DNA of 64,000 bases from NCBI RefSeq assembly GCF_004216565.1, contig NZ_SGWV01000008.1, positions 620,001-684,000 on the forward strand. Direction: 5' to 3'. Source of the stretch: Sphaerotilus mobilis (GTDB lineage Bacteria; Pseudomonadota; Gammaproteobacteria; Burkholderiales; Burkholderiaceae_C). The position numbers were made by a program, and so were the translations under genes. Of the stretch, positions 8,733 through 18,628 are shown piece by piece. Within the stretch, counting starts at the first letter, position 1; each line of letters begins with the position of its first letter. The notes under the pieces are model-generated. The model saw nothing but the letters and a program-made list of their open reading frames with translations. It ran no database searches and had not been told where the DNA came from.

Positions 8733-9362
8733 ATGGCCCAGTTCTTCGACGTCCACCCCGACAACCCGCAGCCGCGCCTGCTCAAGCAGGCCGTCGCCAT
8801 CATTGCGGCCGGCGGCATCGCGGCCATCCCGACCGACTCCAGCTATGCGCTGGTCTGCCACCTCGATGACAAGGCAGCGGCCGACAACCTGCGGCGCATC
8901 CGGGGCGTCGACGACAAGCACCACCTGACGCTGCTGTGCCGCGACCTGTCGGAGCTGGCCAGCTACGCCAAGGTCGACAACCGCCAGTTCCGCCTGCTCA
9001 AGACCGCCACGCCCGGTCCCTACACCTTCTTGCTGGAAGCGACCAAGGAAGTGCCGCGGCGGGTCTCGCACCCCTCGCGCCGCACCATCGGACTGCGCGT
9101 GCCCGACCACCGCGTCACCCATGACCTGCTGGACCTGCTGGGCCAGCCGCTGCTCGGCACCACGCTGATCCCGCCCGGCGAGAGCGAGCCGCTCAACGAC
9201 TGCGACGAGATCCGCGAACGCTACGAGCGACTGGTCCAGGTGATCGTTGCGGCCGGCCCCTGCCCGGCCGAGCCGACCACCGTGGTCGACCTCTGCGGCA
9301 GCGACCCGGTGCTGGTGCGCGCCGGTCGCGGCGACCTGGCCACGCTGGGGCTGGAGGGCTGA
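8733..9362 (+). CDS. YciO/Sua5-family (threonylcarbamoyl-AMP synthase-like)
   Basis: 209 residues. The YrdC/Sua5 fold is recognised from A-I-P-T-D-S-S-Y-A-L (substrate loop), K-H-H-L-T-L-L-C-R-D-L-S-E-L and P-G-P-Y-T-F-L-L-E-A. The polar P-T-D-S-S-Y and K-x-H variants are typical of the YciO branch rather than TsaC. TsaC makes threonylcarbamoyl-AMP for t6A37 of tRNA; YciO paralogues may have a related but distinct role. The ATG is preceded by GACAAT at -12 to -7, suggesting a start near the ATG. The next gene also handles aminoacyl-tRNA. Confidence 0.88.
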   Translation: MAQFFDVHPDNPQPRLLKQAVAIIAAGGIAAIPTDSSYALVCHLDDKAAADNLRRIRGVDDKHHLTLLCRDLSELASYAKVDNRQFRLLKTATPGPYTFLLEATKEVPRRVSHPSRRTIGLRVPDHRVTHDLLDLLGQPLLGTTLIPPGESEPLNDCDEIRERYERLVQVIVAAGPCPAEPTTVVDLCGSDPVLVRAGRGDLATLGLEG

Positions 9363-9366
9363 GGCG

Positions 9367-9870
9367 GTGGCGAAGAAGGGCCAACACGTCAGCGAGACGC
9401 CCGCGACGCAGATGCTGCGCAAGGCCGGCGTCGACTTCACCGAACACCCCTACGACTACGTTGACCGCGGCGGCACGGCCGAGTCGGCCCGCCAGCTCGG
9501 CGTCGACGAACATGCCGTCGTCAAGACGCTGGTGATGCAGGACCAAGACGCCCGCCCGCTGATCGTGCTGATGCACGGCGACCGGCAGGTCAGCACCAAG
9601 AACCTGGCGCGCCAGATCGGCGCCAAGAAGGTCGAGCCCTGCACGCCCGAGGTGGCCCAGCGCCACAGCGGCTACCAGGTCGGTGGCACCAGCCCCTTTG
9701 GCTTGCGCAAGGCGGTGCCGGTCTACGTCGAAGCCGGCATCCTCGAACTGCCGGCGATCTACATCAACGGCGGCCGGCGCGGCTACCTCGTCGGCATCGC
9801 CCCGCAGGTGCTGACCACGTTGCTGGCCGCCCGCGCGGTCGAGGCCATCGACCCCTCGTCGGCGGCCTGA
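9367..9870 (+). CDS. ybaK: YbaK/EbsC-type aminoacyl-tRNA deacylase
   Basis: 167 residues from a GTG four bases after the YciO-like stop. The family begins around S-E-T-P-A-T-Q-M-L-R-K-A, as here. The conserved K-T-L-V-M and G-G-T-S-P-F-G-L-R-K motifs are those of the Cys-tRNA(Pro) deacylase YbaK, which clears Cys mischarged on tRNA-Pro. The tight spacing implies one transcript with the upstream genes. The enzyme is soluble and of the usual length. Confidence 0.9.
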   Translation: MAKKGQHVSETPATQMLRKAGVDFTEHPYDYVDRGGTAESARQLGVDEHAVVKTLVMQDQDARPLIVLMHGDRQVSTKNLARQIGAKKVEPCTPEVAQRHSGYQVGGTSPFGLRKAVPVYVEAGILELPAIYINGGRRGYLVGIAPQVLTTLLAARAVEAIDPSSAA

Positions 9871-9920
9871 GCCTCATCCGTATTCCCTTCCCTGACCCAC
9901 AAGAACGAGACACCTCGCCC

Positions 9921-10616
9921 ATGACCACCGCCCTGCTCACCCTTGCCGTCACCGTCGCGGCCTACCTGATCGGCTCGCTGTCCTTTGCCGTCATCGTCAG
10001 CCGCGTGATGGGCCTGCACGACCCGCGCAGCTACGGCTCGGGCAACCCCGGGGCCACCAATGTGCTGCGCTCGGGCAACAAGAAGGCGGCCGTGCTCACG
10101 CTGGTCTTCGACCTGCTCAAGGGCCTGATCCCGGTGGTGCTGGTGCTGCAGTTCGGCGAGCCCTGGAACCTGCGCGGCAACACCGCCGCGCTGGTCGGTC
10201 TGGCGGCTTTCCTGGGCCACCTCTGGCCGGTCTTCTTCCGTTTCCAGGGCGGCAAGGGCGTGGCCACCGCCGCCGGTGTGCTGCTGGGCCTGCACGCCGG
10301 CCTGGGCCTGGCGGTGCTGGCCATCTGGATCGCCGTGGCATTTGCCACGCGCTACTCGTCGCTGGCGGCGCTGATCGCCTCGATCGCCGCGCCGATCGTG
10401 CACATTGTGGGCTGGGGCCCGTCGGGCGCCACGCTGGCGATCACGCTGATGAGCGCGCTGCTGGTCTGGCGTCACCGGGCCAACATCGGCAAGCTGATGG
10501 CCGGCACCGAAAGCAAGCTGGGCCAGAAGTCCTCACCGGCCGCGCCGGCCGCCACGGCCTCACACGGTCACAGCGCGGGCCACCACAAAGATCGCGGCCA
10601 CGGTCGCAAGCGTTGA
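9921..10616 (+). CDS. plsY: Glycerol-3-phosphate acyltransferase PlsY
   Basis: 231 residues. Five hydrophobic segments and the PlsY motifs G-S-G-N-P-G-A-T-N (residues about 38-46) and F-Q-G-G-K-G-V-A-T (about 109-117) are present, so it should acylate glycerol-3-phosphate from acyl phosphate at the inner membrane to start phospholipid synthesis. It is some 25-30 residues longer than usual, ending in a His/Gly/Lys-rich tail (S-H-G-H-S-A-G-H-H) that is not part of the catalytic core. It is followed by the membrane glutaredoxin-like gene. Confidence 0.95.
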   Translation: MTTALLTLAVTVAAYLIGSLSFAVIVSRVMGLHDPRSYGSGNPGATNVLRSGNKKAAVLTLVFDLLKGLIPVVLVLQFGEPWNLRGNTAALVGLAAFLGHLWPVFFRFQGGKGVATAAGVLLGLHAGLGLAVLAIWIAVAFATRYSSLAALIASIAAPIVHIVGWGPSGATLAITLMSALLVWRHRANIGKLMAGTESKLGQKSSPAAPAATASHGHSAGHHKDRGHGRKR

Positions 10617-10644
10617 AAGCAGCACCTTGAACGTTGAACCCGAC

Positions 10645-11094
10645 ATGAGCAGCACGTCCTCCCCTTCGTCTTCTTCGTCTTCTTCGTCCCCGTCGCGCAT
10701 GGGCCGCCTGACCGGCTGGCTGCGCCGCCACCCGCTGATCGCCGTCGCGCTGGTCGCCGGCCTGTCCTGGGGTGCAGCCCAGGCCGCCCGCCAGGTGATG
10801 GAAGTCCAGCGCGCCGACACCCTGCGCGCCCTGGTCGCCACGCCCGCCTCGCTGCGCATGCTGTCGAGCAACACCTGCACCAACTGCGAGTTCGCGCACG
10901 CCTGGCTGACCGAACACCGCATCCCCTTCGAGATGTGCACCATCGAGACCGACGCCGCCTGCCGCGCCGAGTTCGAACATCGCCGCGCCATCGGCACGCC
11001 GACCTTTGTGCTCGGCAATGGCCAGGTGCAGCTGGGCTTCCAGGTCAAGAACCTCATCGCCTCGCTGCAGGCGGAGCCGGTGCGCACGCCCTGA
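10645..11094 (+). CDS. Membrane-anchored glutaredoxin-like protein
   Basis: About 149 residues from the ATG at 10645; an in-frame TTG at 10627 is the alternative. A Ser/Pro-rich N-terminus is followed by one hydrophobic segment (about 25-45), then a small thioredoxin-fold domain with C-T-N-C in place of the CPYC/CPHC centre, and G-T-P-T-F-V-L-G (cis-Pro) near the end. The CxxC suggests a thiol-disulphide or glutathionylation role on one side of the inner membrane. The Ser tract is encoded by a TCN-rich stretch around 10660-10690, unlike the surrounding codon pattern. Domain assignment is good; substrate unknown. Confidence 0.75.
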   Translation: MSSTSSPSSSSSSSSPSRMGRLTGWLRRHPLIAVALVAGLSWGAAQAARQVMEVQRADTLRALVATPASLRMLSSNTCTNCEFAHAWLTEHRIPFEMCTIETDAACRAEFEHRRAIGTPTFVLGNGQVQLGFQVKNLIASLQAEPVRTP

Positions 11095-11112
11095 GGGGCG
11101 TTCAACCCTCAG
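11091..11112. terminator. Weak hairpin at convergent gene ends
   Basis: CTGAGGG at 11091-11097 pairs with CCCTCAG at 11106-11112 over an 8-nt loop, just at the glutaredoxin stop and before the convergent DUF924 stop. There is no T tract, so termination is only possible, not shown. Confidence 0.3.
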
Positions 11113-11147
11113 CGATCAGCAAGCGCGCCGGGGCACCGCCCCTGCGC

Positions 11148-11816
11148 TCAGAAGCCCGAACCCGGCTGCTTCAGGAACTCGATCTCCTCGGCCGTGCTCT
11201 GCCGCCCCAGCACCGCGTTGCGGTGCGGGAAGCGGCCAAAGCGCGCGACGATGTCGTGGTGGCGGCGGGCCCAGTCGACCAGGCCGGACAGCGCTGGTTC
11301 ATCGCGCGCGAGCTGGGTGAACAGCGCCATTGCGCAGCGCTGGGCAACCAGCGATTCGGCGTGTTCGAAGGGCAGGTAGACGAACTGCCGTTCGACGCCC
11401 AGCAGGTCCCGGTCGAGGCCGGCGGCAACCAGGCGGCTGGCGATGTCGAGCGCGCGGGCATCGCCGTCGAAGGCCCGGGCATCGCCCCGGTAGAGGTTGC
11501 GCGGGAACTGGTCCAGCACGATCAACAAGGCCAGCGCCTGGCGAGACGGCGCTCCGGCGTCGCCACCGTTCCCACCGTCGCCCGCAGCGGCGCCGTCTTC
11601 GTGGCCGGGCTCCCAATCCAGCAGACCCCCGGCCAGCGCGGCCAGCACCAGCGGGCCGAAGCGGTCGGCGATCTGGGCGTCGAAGACCGGGTCCTTGCGG
11701 AACCACTCGGCCCGGGTCCGACCCTGCTGGGGCGAGCCGGGCGCGCCGAACCAGAAATCGAGCACCTCCCGGGCGGAGGCAAGGTGTGAGGAGACGGGGG
11801 ACATGGTGTCAAACAT
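11148..11816 (-). CDS. DUF924 family protein
   Basis: 222 residues. It begins near A-R-E-V-L-D-F-W-F-G, the hallmark of DUF924, and contains D-Q-F-P-R-N-L-Y-R-G-D-A-R-A-F near the middle, the second family signature, and P-F-E-H-A-E-S-L. It is an all-helical soluble protein of unknown role. The Gly/Asp-rich stretch at about 75-95 is a variable loop. The ATG at 11804 is a second possible start. Confidence 0.88.
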   Translation of the reverse strand: MFDTMSPVSSHLASAREVLDFWFGAPGSPQQGRTRAEWFRKDPVFDAQIADRFGPLVLAALAGGLLDWEPGHEDGAAAGDGGNGGDAGAPSRQALALLIVLDQFPRNLYRGDARAFDGDARALDIASRLVAAGLDRDLLGVERQFVYLPFEHAESLVAQRCAMALFTQLARDEPALSGLVDWARRHHDIVARFGRFPHRNAVLGRQSTAEEIEFLKQPGSGF

Positions 11817-12001
11817 CGGCGCAAGGGATCAGGCGACCCTCAGTGTGCCCATGCCGGACCGGGGCCGTCAGCCCCGATCCGCGCGTGTGGTCATCGCCGA
11901 CGGCCCGGCCGCGCACAGTGCCACGCGGGCGGCGTCGGTGACGTTACGGCTGGAAAAAGTCGTCGTTCAGACGCAGCCCGCGCCGGACGCGCCAGCGCCG
12001 T

Positions 12002-14473
12002 TCAACGACCCTTCTTTCCCTTCGGCGCGCCGGTCTCGCGCGGGGGCAGGCCCGTGTGCTGGGTCAGCAGGCGACCGCGCACCGGACCGGCCTTGGGGCC
12101 ACTGGGCTTGCCTGCGGCCTGGGGCACGATGACCTTGCCCGATCCAGCGCCCGCGTGGGCACCCGGCGGGGTCGAGTTCTTGCGACGCGGGCTCTGGTAG
12201 CCGCCACCGGTGGCCGGCTGCCAGGTCGGAATCAGGTGATGCTTGCCGTTGCCGATCAGGTCGGCGCGGCCCATTTCCTGCAACGCCTCGCGCAGCAGCG
12301 GCCAGTTGTTGGCGTCGTGGTAGCGCAGGAAGGCCTTGTGCAGGCGACGGCGCCGTTCGCCGCGCACCACGTCGACCTTCTCGGCCTTGCCGGCCACCCG
12401 GCTGATGCCCTTGAGCGGGTTGAGGCCCGAGTGGTACATCGTCGTCGCCGTGGCCATGGGGCTCGGGTAGAAGGTCTGCACCTGGTCAGCACGGAAGCCG
12501 TTCTTCTTGAGCCAGAGCGCGAGGTTCATCATGTCCTCGTCCGTCGTGCCCGGGTGGGCGGCGATGAAGTAGGGGATCAGGAACTGCTGCTTGCCGGCCT
12601 CGGCGCTGTACTTGTCGAACAGCTGCTTGAAGCGGTCGTAGCTGCCGATGCCCGGCTTCATCATCTTGGACAGCGGGCCGTCCTCGGTGTGCTCCGGGGC
12701 GATCTTCAGGTAGCCGCCGACGTGGTGCTGGACCAGCTCCTTGATGTATTCGGGCGAGCGCACCGCCAGGTCGTAGCGCAGGCCCGAGCCGATCAGGATC
12801 TTCTTGACCCCACGCAGCGCCCGGGCGCGGCGGTACATCTGCACCAGCGGGCCGTGGTCGGTGTTGAGGTTGGGACAGATGCCCGGGTAGACACAACTGG
12901 GCTTGCGGCAGGCGGCCTCGATGGCCGGGCTCTTGCAGCCGATGCGGTACATGTTGGCGGTGGGCCCGCCAAGGTCGGAGATGACGCCGGTGTAGCCCTT
13001 GACCTTGTCGCGGATCTCCTCGATCTCGCGGATCACCGAGTCCTCGCTGCGGCTCTGGATGATGCGGCCCTCATGCTCGGTGATCGAGCAGAAGGTGCAG
13101 CCACCGAAGCAGCCGCGCATGATGTTCACGCTGAAGCGGATCATTTCCCAGGCCGGGATCTTGGTCGCGCCGTCATGGCCGCCCTGCTCGTCGGCATAAG
13201 CCGGGTGCGGGCTGCGGGCATAGGTCAGGCCGAAGACCCAGTCCATCTCGGCGGTCGACAGCGGGATGGGCGGCGGGTTGATCCAGACGTCGCGGGCGGT
13301 CGGCCCGAAGCCGTGGCGCTGCACCAGCGCGCGGGCGTTGCCGGGGTTGGTCTCCAGGTGCAGCACGCGGTTGGCGTGGGCATAGAGCACCGGGTCGCTC
13401 TTGACCTGCTCGTAGGCCGGCAGGCGGATCACGCTGCGCTCACGCGGCGGCATCTGGATGCGGCCGGACAGCTTCGCGGCGGCGCGCGGACCGGGGATGA
13501 AGGTGATGGGGCGGACATCGCCTTGGGGCGAGCCAGCGGTGCGAGCGGTACCAGCGGTGCCAGCAGCCGGATCGTCACCGGCCTCGCCCGCCTCGCCCGC
13601 AGTGCCCTCGTCCTTGGCACAGGTGCTGCCTTGCGCAGCAGCCTGCTCGGCAGTGGTCTGGTAGGGGTTGATGTGGCTGTCGATGCGGCCGGGCTGGTCG
13701 ACCTCGGTCGAGTCGATTTCGAACCAGCCGGCGGCGTCCGGGTCGTCGCTGCGGCGCACGAAGGCGGTGCCGCGCACGTCGGTGATGCGGCGCACCGGCT
13801 CGCCGGCCGCCAGGCGGTGGGCGATCTCGACGATGGCGCGCTCGGCATTGCCGTAGAGCAGCAGGTCGCACTTGGCGTCGACCACCATCGAGCGGCGCAC
13901 CTTGTCCTGCCAGTAGTCGTAGTGGGCGATGCGGCGCAGGCTGGCCTCGATGCCGCCCATGACGATCGGCACCTCGGGATAGGCTTCCTTGCAGCGCTGC
14001 GCGTAGACCAGCGAGGCCCGGTCAGGCCGCTTGCCGCCGACGTTGCCGGGCGTGTAGGCGTCGTCGCTGCGGATCTTCCGGTCGGCCGTGTACCGGTTGA
14101 TCATCGAATCCATGTTGCCGGCCGTGACGCCCCAGAACAGGTTGGGCTTGCCCAGCGCCTTGAAGGGGTCGGCGCTCTGCCAGTCGGGCTGGGCAATGAT
14201 GCCGACGCGAAAGCCCTGAGCCTCCAGCACCCGGCCGATCACGGCCATGCCGAAGCTCGGGTGGTCGACATAGGCATCGCCGGTGACGACGATGACGTCG
14301 CAGGAGTCCCAGCCCAGCGCGTCCATCTCGGCCCGGTTCATGGGCAGGAAACGTGCGACGCCAAAACGTTTGGCCCAGTAGGGACGCCAGGCCGTCAGCG
14401 GCTTGGCCACCGGCATCGCGGCGGGGCCGGACGGGGCGCGGGGGATGGCGGTCGGAAGGGCAAGGTCGGTCAC
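12002..14473 (-). CDS. YgiQ family radical SAM protein
   Basis: 823 residues from a GTG. The N-terminal half carries the YgiQ-specific region ([17 protein letters not shown]). The radical SAM cluster is [12 protein letters not shown] near residue 465, followed by a Cys-rich segment around 530-550 (C-K ... C-R-K-P-S-C ... C-P). The function of YgiQ is unknown. The protein is longer than most because of an A/G/T-rich insertion around residues 280-320 and a basic Gly/Pro tail. It precedes the 75-aa gene's position on the same strand, with about 120 bp between. Confidence 0.93.
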   Translation of the reverse strand: MTDLALPTAIPRAPSGPAAMPVAKPLTAWRPYWAKRFGVARFLPMNRAEMDALGWDSCDVIVVTGDAYVDHPSFGMAVIGRVLEAQGFRVGIIAQPDWQSADPFKALGKPNLFWGVTAGNMDSMINRYTADRKIRSDDAYTPGNVGGKRPDRASLVYAQRCKEAYPEVPIVMGGIEASLRRIAHYDYWQDKVRRSMVVDAKCDLLLYGNAERAIVEIAHRLAAGEPVRRITDVRGTAFVRRSDDPDAAGWFEIDSTEVDQPGRIDSHINPYQTTAEQAAAQGSTCAKDEGTAGEAGEAGDDPAAGTAGTARTAGSPQGDVRPITFIPGPRAAAKLSGRIQMPPRERSVIRLPAYEQVKSDPVLYAHANRVLHLETNPGNARALVQRHGFGPTARDVWINPPPIPLSTAEMDWVFGLTYARSPHPAYADEQGGHDGATKIPAWEMIRFSVNIMRGCFGGCTFCSITEHEGRIIQSRSEDSVIREIEEIRDKVKGYTGVISDLGGPTANMYRIGCKSPAIEAACRKPSCVYPGICPNLNTDHGPLVQMYRRARALRGVKKILIGSGLRYDLAVRSPEYIKELVQHHVGGYLKIAPEHTEDGPLSKMMKPGIGSYDRFKQLFDKYSAEAGKQQFLIPYFIAAHPGTTDEDMMNLALWLKKNGFRADQVQTFYPSPMATATTMYHSGLNPLKGISRVAGKAEKVDVVRGERRRRLHKAFLRYHDANNWPLLREALQEMGRADLIGNGKHHLIPTWQPATGGGYQSPRRKNSTPPGAHAGAGSGKVIVPQAAGKPSGPKAGPVRGRLLTQHTGLPPRETGAPKGKKGR

Positions 14474-14592
14474 GGGCGTCGATCAGGCTGGGGGCAACCC
14501 GCGATTGTCCCCGCAGCCGCAAGGGCCGGCCACCGTCGGGCCTTGTCCCTCGCCTCGGGCGGGACATCGCCCGGCACGTCGACCGGGTTGGA

Positions 14593-14820
14593 TCAGTGCA
14601 GATCGCTGAGTTGCACAGCCGGCGTCGCGTACTCGCGGCCGACCAGCGACTGGGCCCGGCGGTAGGCCAGCCGGGCACGTTCGCTCAGGTGTTCCTCGCC
14701 GACGCGGCCCTGCGCATCGCAGGGAAAGCTCAGGCCGCGGCCGCTGTCGTAGAGCGACTGGAAGCGGATCTCGTAGTGCGTGGCGGTGACGGCAGCGGCA
14801 TCGTGGGACGGGTGACTCAT
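14593..14820 (-). CDS. Small conserved-looking 75-aa protein
   Basis: 75 residues from the ATG at 14820, chosen because GGAGG lies nine bases upstream; the longer frame continuing upstream is proline/arginine-rich filler. The body reads H-Y-E-I-R-F-Q-S-L-Y-D-S-G-R-G-L-S-F-P-C-D, then L-S-E-R-A-R-L-A-Y-R-R-A, a soluble alpha/beta fragment with one Cys. I recall similar short proteins in Burkholderiales annotated as hypothetical but cannot name a family. No membrane segment. Confidence 0.7.
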   Translation of the reverse strand: MSHPSHDAAAVTATHYEIRFQSLYDSGRGLSFPCDAQGRVGEEHLSERARLAYRRAQSLVGREYATPAVQLSDLH

Positions 14821-15013
14821 GGTGCGGACCTCCGGAAAAGCGGGCTGGACGGGCGACATGAATGGGATGCGTATGACCCATCGTGCCGCCGCCCGGCGTG
14901 GCGCAAAACCCGGAAACGAGGGGTGGTCCGACCTCAATCCGGCAAGGTCGACGCGGTCCGTGACGCTTTGCCCGGACCTGACCCGGATCAAGCCCGAAGC
15001 CTGTACGAGCCGT

Positions 15014-16927
15014 TCAGGCCGATGCGGTGGGCGCCACGTGCAGCGCAGCGAGTGCGGCGGGCGTGGCGGCTGCGGCGTCGATGGCGTCCTTGTCGTCGTC
15101 CACGTCCGGCGCGAGGAAGCCGCCGCTCTGGTGTGCCCATAGGCGGGCGTAGATGCCGCCACGGGCGAGCAGCTCGTGGTGGCTGCCCTCCTCCACGATC
15201 TGTCCCTTGTCGAGCACGATCAGCCGGTCCATCGCGGCGATGGTCGACAGCCGGTGCGCGATCGCCACCACCGTCTTGCCCTCCATCAGCTGGTAGAGCG
15301 TGGCCTGGATGGCCGCCTCGACCTCGGAGTCCAGCGCGCTGGTGGCCTCGTCGAGCAGCAGGATGGGCGCGTCCTTGAGCATGACCCGGGCAATGGCGAT
15401 GCGCTGGCGCTGTCCGCCCGAGAGCTTGACCCCGCGCTCGCCCACGTGGGCGTCGTAGCCGCTGCGGCCCTTGGGGTCGGCCAGCGTGGCAATGAACTCG
15501 TCGGCCTGGGCCCGTTGGGCGGCCGAGACCATGTCGGCGTCGCCCGCATCGGGTCGGCCGTAGAGGATGTTGTCGCGCACCGAGCGGTGCAGCAGCGAGG
15601 TGTCCTGCGTGACCATGCCGATGTGGGCGCGCAGGCTGTCCTGGGTTACGCCCGCGATGTCCTGGCCGTCGATCAGGATGCGACCGCCGCGCAGGTCATG
15701 GAAGCGCAGCAGCAGGTTGACGATGGTCGACTTGCCCGCGCCCGAACGACCCACCAGGCCGATCTTCTCGCCCGGCCGGATGTGCAGGTCCAGGCCTTGC
15801 AGCAGCGACGGCGAGCGGCCGTAGCCGAAGTCGACCGCCTCGAAGCGGATCTCGCCACGCGGCACGGCCAGCGGCTGGGCATCGGCGCGGTCCAGCACGG
15901 CATTGGGCTTGGTCAAGGTGGCCAGCCCGTCCTGCACCGTGCCGATGTGCTCGAACAGCGAGGCCACCTCCCACATCACCCAGTGCGACATGCCGTTCAG
16001 GCGCAGCGCCATCGCGGTGGCGGCCGCGACCGCGCCGATGCCGACCAGACCCTGGGTCCACAGCCACAGCGCGGCGGCGGTGGTCGACAGGATGAACATC
16101 ATGCTCAGGCTGTGGATGCCGACCTCGAAGCCGCTGACCAGACGCATCTGCGCATGCACCGTCTGCATGAACTCCTGCATCGCCGAGCGGGCATAGCCGG
16201 CCTCGCGCTGGGCGTGCGAGAACAGCTTGACGGTCGTGATGTTGGTGTAAGCGTCGGTGATGCGCCCGGTCATCAACGAACGTGCATCGGCCTGGTTCTT
16301 GGCCACACCCGCCAGGCGCGGCACGAAGAAGCGCACTGCCAGGCCATAGCTCACCAGCCAGCCGGCGAAGGGCAGCAGCATGACCGGGTGGAAGCCGCCG
16401 ACCAGGAAGGCCATCGTCACGAAGTAGATGGTCACGAAGACCAGGATGTCGGTGACGATGAAGACCACGTCGCGCACCGCCAGCGAGGACTGCATCACCT
16501 TGGCGGCGACCCGGCCGGCAAACTCGTCCGAGTAGAAGGCCATGCTCTGGCCCAGCATCAGGCGATGGAAGTTCCAGCGCAGCCGCATCGGGAAGTTGCC
16601 GGCCAGCGCCTGGTGCTTGAGCAGGGTCTGCAGGCCGACCACCAAGGGGCTGGCGACGATCACCGCCAGCAGCATCAGCAGTTCGCCGCGCGCCTCGGTC
16701 CAGAGCTGGGCCGGCTGGACCGCGCCCAGCCAGTCGACCACCCGGCCGAGCATGCCGAACAGCAGGGCCTCGAAAGCGCCGATCAAGGCGGTGCAGACGG
16801 TCATCGCCAGCACAAAGGGACGCGTGCCCTCGCTGCAGGCCCAGATGAAACCGAGGAAGGACGTGGGGGGCGTGGCGGGTCGGGTGTCCGGGTAGGGATC
16901 GACCAGGCGCTCGAAATAGGCGAACAA
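15014..16927 (-). CDS. ABC exporter, fused permease-ATPase (MsbA-like)
   Basis: About 637 residues from a TTG at 16927, preferred because GGAG lies seven bases upstream and homologues begin at F[11 protein letters not shown]; ATG 16978 is the alternative. Six membrane segments span about 35-330. The ATPase has G-R-S-G-A-G-K-S-T (Walker A), L-S-G-G-Q-R-Q-R-I (signature) and [11 protein letters not shown] (Walker B). It is a half-transporter expected to dimerise and export lipids or hydrophobic compounds. The substrate is not deducible. Confidence 0.92.
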   Translation of the reverse strand: MFAYFERLVDPYPDTRPATPPTSFLGFIWACSEGTRPFVLAMTVCTALIGAFEALLFGMLGRVVDWLGAVQPAQLWTEARGELLMLLAVIVASPLVVGLQTLLKHQALAGNFPMRLRWNFHRLMLGQSMAFYSDEFAGRVAAKVMQSSLAVRDVVFIVTDILVFVTIYFVTMAFLVGGFHPVMLLPFAGWLVSYGLAVRFFVPRLAGVAKNQADARSLMTGRITDAYTNITTVKLFSHAQREAGYARSAMQEFMQTVHAQMRLVSGFEVGIHSLSMMFILSTTAAALWLWTQGLVGIGAVAAATAMALRLNGMSHWVMWEVASLFEHIGTVQDGLATLTKPNAVLDRADAQPLAVPRGEIRFEAVDFGYGRSPSLLQGLDLHIRPGEKIGLVGRSGAGKSTIVNLLLRFHDLRGGRILIDGQDIAGVTQDSLRAHIGMVTQDTSLLHRSVRDNILYGRPDAGDADMVSAAQRAQADEFIATLADPKGRSGYDAHVGERGVKLSGGQRQRIAIARVMLKDAPILLLDEATSALDSEVEAAIQATLYQLMEGKTVVAIAHRLSTIAAMDRLIVLDKGQIVEEGSHHELLARGGIYARLWAHQSGGFLAPDVDDDKDAIDAAAATPAALAALHVAPTASA

Positions 16928-17097
16928 GGGAAAGCTCCGAAGGGCCCGGACCGGGCCTGGCCGCGGGCAATCGCGCATCGTAGACGCAGCGCGACAAGGC
17001 GTCGCCTGGGTTGACGGAAAGCCCGAATACGGCGGCGATGGCCTTGCGCTACAAACCGGGCGATCCCTTCCCCACCCGCATGCCACAGGAGTTGTTC

Positions 17098-17793
17098 ATG
17101 GGACAGACCATCAGCTACGCACGTCCGGACGGCCAGACCGTCTCGGGCTACCTCGCCGAACCCGCCAACGTCAGCGCCGGCACACCCGCCGTCGTCGTGA
17201 TCCAGGAGTGGTGGGGCCTGAACGACCAGATCCGCGGCGTGGCCGACCGCCTGGCTGCGGCCGGCTATGTCGCGCTGGTGCCGGATCTCTACCGTGGCAA
17301 GTCCACCGTCGAGGCCGAAGAGGCGCACCACCTGATGGACGGCCTGAACTTCGGCGACGCCGCCGCGCAGGACGTGCGGGGTGCCGTGCAATACCTCAAG
17401 GCCAGCGGGCGCAAGGTCGGCGTCACCGGCTTCTGCATGGGCGGCGCGCTGACCGTGCTGTCGCTGTGCTTTGTGCCGGAGATCGACGCTGGCGCGATCT
17501 GGTACGGCCAGCCGCCGCTCGAATACATCGACGCCACGAAGATCAAGGTGCCGGTGCTCGGCCACTGGGCCACGCAGGACCAGTTCTTCGCGCCCGACAC
17601 GCTGCCGCCCTTCGAGGCCAAGCTGCGCGAGGCTGGCGTGGCCTACGAGTTCCACCACTACCTGGCCCAGCACGGCTTCGCCAACGAGACCGCCGTCGGC
17701 CCGCGCCGCATCCCGCAGGTCCAGTACGACCCGGCCTGGGCCCAGATCGCCTGGGACCGCACGCTGCGCTTCTTCGGGCGGACGCTGGGCTGA
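17098..17793 (+). CDS. Dienelactone hydrolase family protein
   Basis: 231 residues from the ATG at 17098, which has AGGAG seven bases upstream. The nucleophile motif is G-F-C-M-G-G-A (Cys, as in true dienelactone hydrolases), with E-W-W-G-L-N near residue 40 and a C-terminal Y-L-A-Q-H-G-F catalytic His. Dienelactone hydrolases open carboxymethylenebutenolide in chlorocatechol degradation; many relatives have other ester substrates. It lies next to the vanillate demethylase genes and converges on vanR, but nothing shows a shared pathway. Confidence 0.9.
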   Translation: MGQTISYARPDGQTVSGYLAEPANVSAGTPAVVVIQEWWGLNDQIRGVADRLAAAGYVALVPDLYRGKSTVEAEEAHHLMDGLNFGDAAAQDVRGAVQYLKASGRKVGVTGFCMGGALTVLSLCFVPEIDAGAIWYGQPPLEYIDATKIKVPVLGHWATQDQFFAPDTLPPFEAKLREAGVAYEFHHYLAQHGFANETAVGPRRIPQVQYDPAWAQIAWDRTLRFFGRTLG

Positions 17794-17820
17794 GCAGGAC
17801 GGGCGGACCGGCAGGCGCCG

Positions 17821-18597
17821 TCAAGCGCCAGCCGCGTGGCCGGGCTGGCGCGTCACCCGCGTCCCCAGCAGCGGTCCGCCCGCCAGCCCGAAGTGCCGGC
17901 CGTAGCGGAAACCGACCCAGGCGTGTTCGCGCATCAGCGCCTCGACGCGGGCCGATTCGCGCAGCGTCAGCGCCTCCACCACCAGCGCGTGCTGCAGCTG
18001 GGCCTGCTGCAGCTTGCGGAGTTCGCGGTCCAGCGCCTGCGGGTCGATGACGATGGAATCGGCCGAGGCGAACGGCAGGTGGTTGTTGCGGGCGATCGCG
18101 TCGGCGATGACGCGGCTGGTGTCGGAGCCGACCAGGGTGCGGTGGAATCGCTCGTTGAGCGCAGCCCAGCGACCGATGTCCTCGGGATCCAGCCGGCCCT
18201 TGGCCAGCACCGCCTCGCCCTCGTCGAGACAGCCTTGCAGGACGGCCAGCTCGTCGGCGCTCGGGCCACGTTCGGCCAGGTGGCGGGCGGCCAGGCCTTC
18301 GAGCACGCCTCGGACCTCGATGGCGCAGCGCACATCGGCTTCCGAGATCGCCCTGACCGCATAGCCACGCGCGCCGGCCTTCTCCAGCAGGCCTTCCTGC
18401 TCCAGCGTGCGGAAAGCCAGCCGCACCGGCGTGCGCGAAACACCCAGCGCCTGCGCGACCGCGATCTCTGCCACCCGCAGACCGGGCGGAAAGTCGCCGC
18501 TGATGATCTTGCGGCGCAGCGTCGCCACCACGGTCGGCGTGTCGGCGGGCGAGCCTTCAGCCATCAATGGATCCATTTCTTCGTCGGACTTTGACAT
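17821..18597 (-). CDS. vanR: GntR/FCD-family repressor VanR
   Basis: 258 residues from the ATG at 18597, chosen because GAGGAG ends five bases upstream; a GTG at 18603 overlaps that ribosome site. It has an N-terminal winged helix (I-I-S-G-D-F-P-P-G-L-R-V-A-E-I-A, then L-G-V-S-R-T-P-V-R) and a C-terminal FCD ligand domain (E-V-R-G-V-L-E-G-L-A, N-E-R-F-H-R-T-L). Divergent location from vanAB and palindromes identical or close to the known Caulobacter VanR operator support its being the vanillate-responsive repressor. The second palindrome lies inside its own first codons, suggesting autoregulation. Confidence 0.9.
   Translation of the reverse strand: MSKSDEEMDPLMAEGSPADTPTVVATLRRKIISGDFPPGLRVAEIAVAQALGVSRTPVRLAFRTLEQEGLLEKAGARGYAVRAISEADVRCAIEVRGVLEGLAARHLAERGPSADELAVLQGCLDEGEAVLAKGRLDPEDIGRWAALNERFHRTLVGSDTSRVIADAIARNNHLPFASADSIVIDPQALDRELRKLQQAQLQHALVVEALTLRESARVEALMREHAWVGFRYGRHFGLAGGPLLGTRVTRQPGHAAGA
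18566..18577. promoter_or_regulatory. Second VanR-like operator inside vanR
   Basis: AATGGATCCATT is a perfect 12-bp palindrome differing from the main operator at two symmetric positions. Its centre is exactly 63 bp from that of the main operator, six turns of B-DNA, so a repressor bound to both sites could loop the intervening promoter. It encodes M-D-P-L in VanR. Confidence 0.55.
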
Positions 18598-18619
18598 TTC
18601 CACTCCTCAACGGTTTAAT
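18591..18619 (+). promoter_or_regulatory. vanAB promoter
   Basis: TTGACA (18591-18596), a 17-bp spacer and TTTAAT (18614-18619) form a near-consensus sigma-70 promoter. The -35 overlaps the vanR start codon, and the predicted start near 18626 abuts the operator at 18629-18640. Confidence 0.75.
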
Positions 18620-18628
18620 TCAAACACG

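Noticed and set aside
12056-14665. 869-codon plus-strand frame opposite ygiQ
   Set aside because: Antisense shadow of a GC-rich gene; composition is Ala/Gly/Val/His/Arg-biased and ygiQ has clear motifs.
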